Assembly (NCBI RefSeq): GCF_000208925.1
Contig: NW_001914950.1
Location: forward strand, 1-55,914
Length of the DNA: 55,914 nt
Origin: Entamoeba histolytica HM-1:IMSS
Lineage: Eukaryota; Evosea; Mastigamoebida; Endamoebidae
Reading direction: 5' to 3'
The position numbers and the translations under genes were made by a program. Shown here piece after piece: positions 1 through 7,959 of the stretch. Within the stretch, counting starts at the first letter, position 1; every line of letters begins with the position of its first letter. The notes under the pieces are model-generated. The model did no database searches. It had not been told where the DNA came from and saw nothing but the letters and a program-made list of their open reading frames with translations.

Positions 1-204
1 CATGAATATTTAATTGATTGATATTTTACATTTTCATTTTATTTAATAAATGAAATATAAATAATAAATGAATGAATAATAATTTAATATATGAAATAAT
101 AAAAAGAAAGATAAATAATAAAGAAATATGATGTATTTAATATATAATATAATTTATTATCAAATATAATAATAATATCAAATGATGAATTATTTTTATT
201 TCAA

Positions 205-310
205 AATATTTTGCATCAATAAAATATGTTGCTAAATATTTTGCATCATTAATTTTTGCATCATTAAATTTTGCACTTTTTTTATTTGTTGAAATAAAAT
301 TTGCATCCTT
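205..310. repeat. Five dispersed TTTGCATC repeats
   Basis: The core TTTGCAT/C occurs at about 210, 240, 255, 271 and 300, three times followed by AAT or ATT; one copy is degenerate (TTTGCAC). Two copies share the longer word AAATATTTTGCATCA. Spacing is irregular (15-30 bases), so this is not a regular satellite. The flanks, 1-204, are A+T-rich with scattered AATAAATGA words and no coding sequence I can see. Confidence 0.6.
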
Positions 311-474
311 TATTTTTTTTCTTTCTTTTCTTCTTTTATCATCTCTTTTGTTTTATTACACTTTATCTTCTTTCTTTTTATATTCTCTCCTTTCTACTTT
401 TATTCTTTCTTCATCATATTCTACTTCTTACTTTCTTTTTATTCTTTTATATCATTCATTCTCTTCTTTTTCAA
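305..474. other. Strand-skewed pyrimidine tract
   Basis: About 170 bases are almost entirely T and C on the plus strand, and so A and G on the minus strand, with TTC, TTTC and CTT words. Open frames across it encode only F/L/S-rich low-complexity peptide with no family likeness, so I do not call a gene. The tract begins exactly where the TLDc-like reading frame on the minus strand loses its family similarity, which suggests it replaced or overran the 3' part of that gene. Confidence 0.55.
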
Positions 475-850
475 TTATTTGCTTTTTTTCGTTGCCATAT
501 CACCATATCCAATTGAAAACAACCAATCATGATATTGATTATATAAACAAAATGCATATTGTCGATTTTTAATATCATATTTCTTCATTCTATTTGATTC
601 TAATGAAAATACAAATGATTTTGAATCATATATCCAACCACCAACTCTATCAATTTTCTCACTAACATATCCTCCAAATTTATTTCCTTCCGAATCTTCA
701 ACAATAATTATCACATGTTCTTTATTCATTATTCTTTCTCCAAATACTGATGTATCTTCTCTCCAATCATCTTTATCTGAATCAAATAGTATATTGTTTA
801 TTCTTTTTTTCTGTCAATTCTTCTATTTGTTTAATATACACATTATCCAT
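475..850 (-). pseudogene. TLDc-domain gene remnant, frameshifted and truncated
   Basis: The minus-strand frame from 729 to 475 reads like the middle of a TLDc domain of the kind expanded in Entamoeba, with a VEDSEGNKFGGYV stretch followed by KSFVFSLESN and KKYDIK. Upstream, a start codon at 850-848 opens a second frame carrying the expected short N-terminal segment; it ends at a TGA, while the continuing TLDc-like residues lie in another frame. The shift falls near a run of seven A. The C-terminal half of the domain is missing and is replaced by the low-complexity tract at 305-474. A sequencing error in the A-run could explain the frameshift but not the lost C-terminus. The family call is from remembered sequence patterns; the breaks are seen directly. 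Confidence 0.6.
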
Positions 851-1525
851 TTTAATTTAATTTGATTATAAGTTCAAAATATGAATGTTTAATTAGTTAA
901 TACACGTTATAAACACATCAAAATAAGTGTTATTTTTAACATCAGTCTTTTTTAAACAAACATCATTTTTATTGTTTTTACAACAATAAATATTTAATAA
1001 TATTAATAATATAATAATAAAATTATAATATTATTATTTTCTATAATTAGTTTATTATTTTTAGTATTTTTTGTTTTTTGTTAACAATAACAAAAAAAAT
1101 TGAAAAGAAGAAAAATCAATTCTGTTTTATTTTTATTTCATCTTTTATAATTTCTTATTTATTATTTATTTCTTATTTCATTATGTTTATTAATAAATGA
1201 CTCTGGCAGTATACAAGAAGAATAATGTTTTAACTTGATTGTGTTAGAAATAAACTTTTTGATACAAATATATCATAATGAAGAAATTGAAATATTCACT
1301 TCTCAAAATTCATAAAATCGAAAGTGGATAATATCAAATAATTGGTTTTTTTTCATTCAAAACATTTTTTTTTAAAAATCAAGAAAAAAAAATGAAAAGA
1401 AGTTTCCACCATATGAAAGTGAAGTATTAAATAAATTAAATTTGAAGTAAATTTACTATTATTATATTATTTTGATATATTAAGCATTATTTAAACAGTT
1501 GTAAATAATCCACATATAAATCAAT
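851..1525. other. Intergenic, possible decayed coding sequence
   Basis: A+T-rich spacer between the minus-strand TLDc remnant and the plus-strand SPRY gene. Between about 1186 and 1446, plus-strand frames contain coding-looking peptide such as LVLEINFLIQIYHNEEIEIF-like and KKFPPYESEVLNKLNLK-like segments, broken by stops and a frame change. I cannot assign a family. The last 60 bases before 1526 probably hold the promoter of the SPRY gene. Confidence 0.3.
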
Positions 1526-3289
1526 ATGGATAATCAACAACTTACACAAGAAATCCTACAAATGAAATCTGAGAATGAAGTTCTAAAGAACGAAATAAAA
1601 AGACTAAAAGAAGAAAAAGAGTTAGAGAAAACCAATAACCAAATCAAAGAAGTTTTTGAACTTTCTTCATTTGATGAAATAGAATGGAGGAACAAAGTAA
1701 AACAAGAAATTTTAAATCAAGAGACAATAGAATCTGAGTTGAAAAGATATGTTACATTTAATAATACAACAAATGTTAACCAATTTTCTAAACAAAAATC
1801 TGTCATAAATTCAATTGGATCAAAACCTTATATTGAACTATCAACTCCTTTTGAAAAAAATAAGAAAGTTATCCCAATTTGTATTGACAAAAGAAAGTAC
1901 CAAATAATTAGTACTCTTATTGAATATATTGAAGTTAAAGTTAAAGGAAAAAAACCAATTATATCAATTGGTGTTGTAGAAAATGAAAACATTGATAGAA
2001 ATGCTCATGTTGGATGGAATAAAGGAACAGTAGGATTTCATTCTGATGATGGAAAGTTATTTAATGAAAATGGAAATGGAGAAGTATTTAATGAACCTTA
2101 TAAAACATGTGATGTCATTGGATGTGGATATATTCATGAACTTAATTGTCTTTTTTACACAAGAAATGGGACGTTAATAAAAATTATTCCATTGAATTGT
2201 GAAATGAATTATTTTGGTATTGGATTGAGAGAGTATGAAACTGTAACTATTAACTCTGGTAAAACACCTTTTGTGTTTGACTTAATTAAATTTAATGAAG
2301 AATTAACAAACAAAACATCAAAATATTTTAAAAGTATTACACTTAATAGTATGTTATTCAGTTTTGTTGTTACAGCAAATATTTATTTTAGTATTGAAGA
2401 CATTAAACAATTGATTTCTAAAATAATTCAAGCAAAAGTTAACCAACAGAATATTAAACAAGAAGTTCCAACTGATTTTTTTACTTACGAAGAAAAGTTT
2501 TGGGATGAATTTGCTGATACAACAGATTTACAGTATCCAGACCTTTCAAAAAGAATATCATTTGACTCAGTAAAGTCTTGCTCACTATTAAAAGACATTG
2601 ACTCCCATAATCAAACAATTCTTGTAAGAATAAGTTCATACTCAGAATATTTGGTAAAAAGAAGTTCTGAAATGGAAACAAGGATGTATGTAAAAAAACC
2701 AGTAATTTTACTGTATGATGATACAACTAAAGAGAAAGAAGAATTTTGTTGTCATTTAGAATTGAATGATGCTATAGACATTGGTACTACTTACCCAAAT
2801 CCAAAAGTCATCAAAGAAGATAGTGACAAGAAAGAGTATGAATGGAAAGGAACTTATTGTAGTGATGGAGTATCAAACTGTGTAATTGAAATAAATAATA
2901 AACATTTTGATTATTTATTCTGGGAAGGTATTTGTTTGAAGAAAGAACAATTCAAAGGAAAAGAAGTTGGAATAACAAAAGAAAATATGACTAATGAATT
3001 AGAAGTATTGTTAAAGAAATTAGGAATGAATGAAAGAGAAATCAATGACTTTATTGTTTATTGGATTGTAAAATTAAATAAGAAGTATTACAAAGTTACA
3101 ATTTGTGATTCAACATATGACAATGAAATTGCACGATTGAAAATAAGTGGATTTAATCAAATCCATAGAATAGCATTAAAGTTTGAAGAAGTTGAAAGTA
3201 TTAATACTCTCCCAACAATTGATAGTGTTGAAGAAAGACAAAGACCAACAGGAAAGTATGTCATTGAATGGGGAGCAATTATTGCTTAG
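1526..3289 (+). CDS. SPRY-domain protein with a C-terminal KPVI/FWEG domain
   Basis: 587 residues. Residues 1-45 form a charged coiled coil. Residues about 110-250 are a SPRY domain of the RanBPM type, with VGW, GFHSDDGKLF, CDVIGCGY and FYTRNGTLI. From about residue 388 a second domain starts with KKPVILLYDD and continues through YPNPK, DYLFWEG (about 461), NDFIVYW (about 505) and a C-terminal VIEWGA. I recall this order of motifs (KPVIYLYP, YLFWEG, DFIxYWxP, EWGG) from an uncharacterised family common in bacteria and in some anaerobic protists. SPRY domains usually bind a partner protein; the tail has no known role that I can name. Single exon, no signal peptide or membrane segment. Confidence 0.8.
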   Translation: MDNQQLTQEILQMKSENEVLKNEIKRLKEEKELEKTNNQIKEVFELSSFDEIEWRNKVKQEILNQETIESELKRYVTFNNTTNVNQFSKQKSVINSIGSKPYIELSTPFEKNKKVIPICIDKRKYQIISTLIEYIEVKVKGKKPIISIGVVENENIDRNAHVGWNKGTVGFHSDDGKLFNENGNGEVFNEPYKTCDVIGCGYIHELNCLFYTRNGTLIKIIPLNCEMNYFGIGLREYETVTINSGKTPFVFDLIKFNEELTNKTSKYFKSITLNSMLFSFVVTANIYFSIEDIKQLISKIIQAKVNQQNIKQEVPTDFFTYEEKFWDEFADTTDLQYPDLSKRISFDSVKSCSLLKDIDSHNQTILVRISSYSEYLVKRSSEMETRMYVKKPVILLYDDTTKEKEEFCCHLELNDAIDIGTTYPNPKVIKEDSDKKEYEWKGTYCSDGVSNCVIEINNKHFDYLFWEGICLKKEQFKGKEVGITKENMTNELEVLLKKLGMNEREINDFIVYWIVKLNKKYYKVTICDSTYDNEIARLKISGFNQIHRIALKFEEVESINTLPTIDSVEERQRPTGKYVIEWGAIIA

Positions 3290-3376
3290 TCTATTGGTAA
3301 CTTCAATTATTTGAATTGAAATTGATAGACAAAATTCTAATTAAGAAATTAACAAATATAATCACATTTATCTTTT

Positions 3377-5686
3377 TTATTTAGATAATATTTGAGTTAT
3401 AAAGTATTGATTTTCTTTATAATCAATTCCAAGAAGCATTTGAAAAATACGAGAATATCGCTCTTCAAAATTAGTTTTATTAAGTTTTGTTTTCAAAGAT
3501 AATGGAATTACAATACTATTAAATACATCTGAATTCATTAAACTTAGTTGTTTGATTAATATTACTATCATATCAACATCATTTTTTTGTTGTAATTTTG
3601 GTAATAAGAAGAATCGTTTACAACTTATCATTCGAATAATACAAAGAATAAAATCAAATGTATTTTCATAATTAATAAAACAATAATTAAAAACATGACC
3701 TAACATTTCAAATAATTTTTGTTTCATTTCAAATAATTTATTATATGGTGTACTTTCAATATAAAGAATTCTTTCAAGAAGTTTATAACCAAAACTTCTT
3801 AAAAGATGTTCAACAAATAAATTAAGTTCTTTTTTACGTGTTATAATAGAAATATTAATAAGTTCAATAATATTAATAATTAATATTTCATTTAAATCTT
3901 CATTTTCTAATTCTGTTTCAATTGTGAATTTTAAAATATTCATAACTTTAATAATTTCTTCTTTTTTAATTAATTTAATATTCATTTTTAAAATACAAAT
4001 TGCTTCATTTTTAATATCAGAATTATAATGAGTTAATCCAATTAAACAATTTTGAAGAATAATATTCATTTTAGTATTTCTTTCTTTATTTTTTTTCCTT
4101 TCTTCTTTATTTGACTTTATTGGAATTTGGTTATTATTTATTCCAATTATGTTAAGCATTGAGTTAATATTCATTGAAATATTTTCATTAATAATTGGTC
4201 CTTCATTTAATTTATAAACACTTTCTATAAGAAGAGAAGGATATTTTTTTAAGATATTTTTAATTAAAATAAATAAATAATATACCCATTCATCACTATC
4301 TATCATTATTGGTAAATTCTGATTTACTTTCTCCATTAATTCATTACATAATTCTTCACTTAATTCATTTGTTTCATTAATGAATATATTAACAATTTGT
4401 AATTCTTTAATATCACTCCAATTATAATTACTTAAAATTTTAATAACTTCTTGAATTTCTATTTTCTTTTTATTTTCTTGAATAATTTCTTTCATTTCTT
4501 GTATATTTTGATAATCAAGAAGAATTGAAATGATTTGTTCTGAACTAATTGTTTTCTTTGGACAAAGTAATTCTTTTGCATTTCTTTTAAATTTACTTTT
4601 TATTATTTCTTCTATAATCTGATCTTTTATTTCTTCATTACTTTCTTTTCCTTTAGAAATGAGAATTTCAATAACTTTCTGTTCAATTTCTCTATTCAAT
4701 TTACTATCTTCTTTGATTATTACATTACTTCCTTTTCTTCTATTTAACACACTAATTAATTTATCACTTCTTTGATTAAATTCAATAATCTCGTCAATAA
4801 TTCTTCTTTCAATATCTTCCTGAAACAATAAGAGAGATTCATTTCTTTCAAAAATAATAACTTCTATTGCACCAATTATTTGACTTGAAATAATTACTTG
4901 ACTTTTAATTATTTCATCTTTCCAAGAAATAGCAACTAATTGGTTTAATAATTCTCTTCCTTTATACCTAATATCAGAGTCTTGTTTTTGTTCTTCAATT
5001 TTATCTTCTACTTTTTCATTAATCCAATTAATAATTGAATTACTAATAGCTATCATATCATTTAATATACATTCTACTATTTCATTTTTATCATTTACAT
5101 CTAATTGTGTTATCATTTCTGGATTAGCTTTAACTCCAACTTCTTTCAATTGTTTAATAGTTTGTTTCATTGAATGTCCTAAAGATTTTATAAGTTCAAA
5201 ACAAAATTCTCCAACCTTGTTTGGTTGTAACTTCCATTTTTGAATAAACCATTTATTAATAATAATTTCTAATCTATGATAGTTATTTGATGAAATATAA
5301 TTAAAACTTTTTATAATGATAGTTTTAATAATTTTCATACATTCTATGACTTGTTCACTCCTTCCATTATTTCTAATAACCTCAAATTGAGAAACAATTC
5401 CTGGTATTATTTCTCCACTTTTTTCATTACTTAATGAATCAATTAATCGTTGAATAACTTTTGTAATTCTAAAAAATATTGAAAGTGAAAGTTTTTCAAA
5501 TGACTGAAGAATTTCCAGTAATTTAGATAATATTAAAATTACAGCATTTTCTTTTTCTTTAAATAATTCAATAGGAAGTTCTTCTAAAATTTCAATTGGT
5601 AATTCAATTTGAGTTTCAATAGAAATTCCTTGTTTAAGAGTAATTCCTTTTAAAACATGCGCAACTTGCTCAATAATTTCATTCAT
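3377..5686 (-). CDS. Large helical protein, probably HEAT/ARM-repeat
   Basis: 769 residues, rich in I, E, K and N, predicted helical almost throughout and without a signal peptide or membrane span. Pairs of amphipathic helices recur, and the segment at about residues 540-640 (HYNSDIKNEAICIL, then a long I/L helix and LVEHLLRSFG) resembles HEAT repeats. The order of that C-terminal region is faintly like RTP1/TANGO6-type proteins, but I would not name it on that basis. It lies 65 bases downstream of TRM6 on the same strand. Start ATG at 5686 is preceded by an A/T-rich leader with no upstream in-frame ATG that improves the model. Confidence 0.55.
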   Translation of the reverse strand: MNEIIEQVAHVLKGITLKQGISIETQIELPIEILEELPIELFKEKENAVILILSKLLEILQSFEKLSLSIFFRITKVIQRLIDSLSNEKSGEIIPGIVSQFEVIRNNGRSEQVIECMKIIKTIIIKSFNYISSNNYHRLEIIINKWFIQKWKLQPNKVGEFCFELIKSLGHSMKQTIKQLKEVGVKANPEMITQLDVNDKNEIVECILNDMIAISNSIINWINEKVEDKIEEQKQDSDIRYKGRELLNQLVAISWKDEIIKSQVIISSQIIGAIEVIIFERNESLLLFQEDIERRIIDEIIEFNQRSDKLISVLNRRKGSNVIIKEDSKLNREIEQKVIEILISKGKESNEEIKDQIIEEIIKSKFKRNAKELLCPKKTISSEQIISILLDYQNIQEMKEIIQENKKKIEIQEVIKILSNYNWSDIKELQIVNIFINETNELSEELCNELMEKVNQNLPIMIDSDEWVYYLFILIKNILKKYPSLLIESVYKLNEGPIINENISMNINSMLNIIGINNNQIPIKSNKEERKKNKERNTKMNIILQNCLIGLTHYNSDIKNEAICILKMNIKLIKKEEIIKVMNILKFTIETELENEDLNEILIINIIELINISIITRKKELNLFVEHLLRSFGYKLLERILYIESTPYNKLFEMKQKLFEMLGHVFNYCFINYENTFDFILCIIRMISCKRFFLLPKLQQKNDVDMIVILIKQLSLMNSDVFNSIVIPLSLKTKLNKTNFEERYSRIFQMLLGIDYKENQYFITQILSK

Positions 5687-5751
5687 CCTTTTAATATTTT
5701 AAGTTCTGTTACTCTTTTTTAAAAAAAAAGAAAACTAATAAAAAATAATAA

Positions 5752-6930
5752 TCAATCCTCCTGCATTAATTTATGTTCTTTTATTTCTTCTTTTATTTCT
5801 TTTTCTTCTTGTAGACCTTGTGGTTCTGAACTTGAAATTTCTCCTACTTTAATTCCATATAATAAATACCCTCCATTAGAATCCATTAAAACATTTGGAT
5901 GAGTTCTATTTGGTAATACTTGTATTGTTCGTGTAAATGGTTCAATAACATCTGCATAAACAATACATTTCTTTTTCCATAAATAATCAAATAATCGAGC
6001 TAATTTATCAAGGTATTGGCAATAAACAACAAGAGACCCTGATTTCTTCAATGAAGGGAATAATGTTTTAACAGTTTCAAATGGTTCAACATCAGTTACA
6101 ATAATTAATGAATTTACTTGTGGAAGAACGTCAACGTTATATTTAAATGAAGTATAATGTAATAATTTTTCTTGTACTGAATATTTCTGACAGTCATCTG
6201 TTGGACTCTCAGAAAAATGAGGTGCTAATACTGTAGCAAGACTGTATTGTTCTCCACTATATTTTACAGTATAAACTTTGACATTTGGTGTTACAGCTCT
6301 CAATACACTTCCAAGAATTAATCCATTACAATTTTCCATAATTCCAACACTTTCACGTAAGTCAGAATGAAACATGATATATGATAACATATCTTCTCTT
6401 ACTCTTCCAGCCTTAAAATTTCCTTTTAAATTATAATAGTCACAAACATTAATTGGAGATGCTTCTAATATTTGAAATGTAGCAACATGTTTTCCAATTT
6501 TCTTTTTAATATATTTTTCTTGACTAAATGCAGTTTTTCCTTCATAAGTGTCCGAATGAGATAATAATTCTTTAATAATTTCTTCACCACTTAATCCATT
6601 TTGTTTCATTTCAACAATTTGTTGATCAGTTAATTGTTGATTTGAATTTGAGTCTTGTAAATTACGATTATCTTTTGTAATTGTTCCATCATTAATACAA
6701 AATTCAGCAACTAATTCATCAGGTGATTTACCATCAACAAAAATATTATCTTTAACTTCAACCCATTGCCCAAATGATTTTCCAATTAATGAGTCAACTT
6801 GAACTTCTTTTTTAGCAAAACGTTTTTTAACTCCTTCTTTCACTTCAACAATCGTCATAATTTCATCCCTTTTTAATATGCAATAATCACCAAGTTGAAT
6901 AGTAGACCTTAATGAAGTAGTGGTACTCAT
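5752..6930 (-). CDS. TRM6: tRNA (adenine-58-N1) methyltransferase non-catalytic subunit TRM6
   Basis: 392 residues from the ATG at 6930-6928. The order of motifs fits TRM6/Gcd10: an N-terminal barrel (GDYCILKR, then GKSFGQWVEV, about 15-75), the NRNL and LTDQQIVEMKQ segment, KTAFSQEKYIKKK at about 137-149, and a C-terminal Rossmann-like half with DMLSYI, GLILGSVLRAV and VTDVEPFETV. The family protein binds tRNA and pairs with the catalytic subunit TRM61 to make m1A58 in the T-loop, in the nucleus. The C-terminal tail after about residue 365 is an E/K-rich extension. The catalytic partner is not in this window. Confident call from the conserved SQEKY block. Confidence 0.88.
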   Translation of the reverse strand: MSTTTSLRSTIQLGDYCILKRDEIMTIVEVKEGVKKRFAKKEVQVDSLIGKSFGQWVEVKDNIFVDGKSPDELVAEFCINDGTITKDNRNLQDSNSNQQLTDQQIVEMKQNGLSGEEIIKELLSHSDTYEGKTAFSQEKYIKKKIGKHVATFQILEASPINVCDYYNLKGNFKAGRVREDMLSYIMFHSDLRESVGIMENCNGLILGSVLRAVTPNVKVYTVKYSGEQYSLATVLAPHFSESPTDDCQKYSVQEKLLHYTSFKYNVDVLPQVNSLIIVTDVEPFETVKTLFPSLKKSGSLVVYCQYLDKLARLFDYLWKKKCIVYADVIEPFTRTIQVLPNRTHPNVLMDSNGGYLLYGIKVGEISSSEPQGLQEEKEIKEEIKEHKLMQED

Positions 6931-7133
6931 CAATTTACCTTATTACAATAATTTTTTATTTTTCATTTATTTTTTAAAAAACCCTTTTTTTTTTCTTTAA
7001 GGTAACTTTTTCACTTTATTAATCTCCTTTTCATTTTTATTGTTTCTCTTTCATAAGTTATATCATAATCAAATCATAATCATGTCATTATTACCTTTTC
7101 AACCAAACTCAATTGTCTTAGATTCAATTCAAT

Positions 7134-7322
7134 ATGAGTTTTCTTTCAGACATTCAAAATAATGATCAAATAATAAGAAAAAAATTGACATCTGAACCAA
7201 CATTATCCAAAAGGTCAGACATCAACAAACGGCTATTGCCTCAAAAAAAGTTTAAACGTTTTGATTCTGCAGAATATTTAATGGAAATGTATGAAAAAAA
7301 AAAACAAAAAAGACAAGAATAA
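7134..7322 (+). CDS. Endosulfine/ARPP19-like small protein
   Basis: 62 residues, very basic. The segment from about residue 33, LLPQKKFKRFDSAEY, matches the endosulfine/ARPP19/Igo signature, whose core is FDS-G/A-D-Y, with Glu in place of Asp here. In that family the serine of FDS (Ser45 here) is phosphorylated by Greatwall-type kinases, and the phosphoprotein then inhibits PP2A-B55. The protein is shorter than animal or yeast members (about 110-170) but keeps the core plus short tails. An ATG at 7082 is out of frame and gives only a 26-codon reading frame that overlaps this start. The function is inferred from the motif alone. Confidence 0.6.
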   Translation: MSFLSDIQNNDQIIRKKLTSEPTLSKRSDINKRLLPQKKFKRFDSAEYLMEMYEKKKQKRQE

Positions 7323-7959
7323 TAACAAATATTAAAGAAATTAATTTAAAATTTGTTAATATTCTAAAACATTTGTTTTATTTACAAGATAAACAAAAAA
7401 GAAAATAAAGATATCTTATCAATTAAAAACATCTACAAGGAAGAAAGAAATACAAAATATGATAAAATAAGAAAAATATATTTTTGGTTAAAAACTAAAT
7501 TTTGTTATTTATTTTTTTATAAATAATGATATATTTTTAACAAATAGAATAAAAGGTATGGAAAAAGAAGAAACAAGTAGTAAATAACTGACATTAGATT
7601 ATATAACATAATTAATTACCATATAGAGAAAGAGTATTATATTAATAATTAAGATAAACAAATAATAATGTTTAAGATTTGTTATCTAATAAAAATAAAA
7701 TTAAATAAATATAATTTGATTACAAGCGATTTTTATTTTACATTTTATTAAAACCACCGAAAAGGAAAATATTTTAGAAAGTGCCACAAATCAATACTAA
7801 AATCAGGATATTTCTAATTAAAAAGTGACAGTTCCATAATTATAGTAATTAAATGATAATGAAATGGTAATGAATCTATTGAACTTCATAATAAATAAAT
7901 TTTAAGTTCACTTCCATCTAAATATAAATTGGGTTGAAGATCTTATTATTATTCATTAG
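7323..7959. other. Intergenic, promoter side of glycogen synthase
   Basis: About 640 bases of A+T-rich sequence between two plus-strand genes. I see no coding sequence or RNA gene. The last 80 bases contain the GAAC inverted pair listed separately. Confidence 0.6.
7880..7910. promoter_or_regulatory. Inverted GAAC elements upstream of glycogen synthase
   Basis: TGAACTT at 7880-7886 and its inverse AAGTTCA at 7904-7910 are separated by 17 bases of A/T, ending 50 bases before the ATG at 7960. GAAC is a known core promoter element in E. histolytica; the paired, inverted arrangement is seen directly, the role is inferred. Confidence 0.5.

Noticed and set aside
7082..7162. ATG at 7082 as a gene start
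   Set aside because: Its frame is different from the endosulfine-like frame and ends after 26 codons; at most an overlapping upstream frame.
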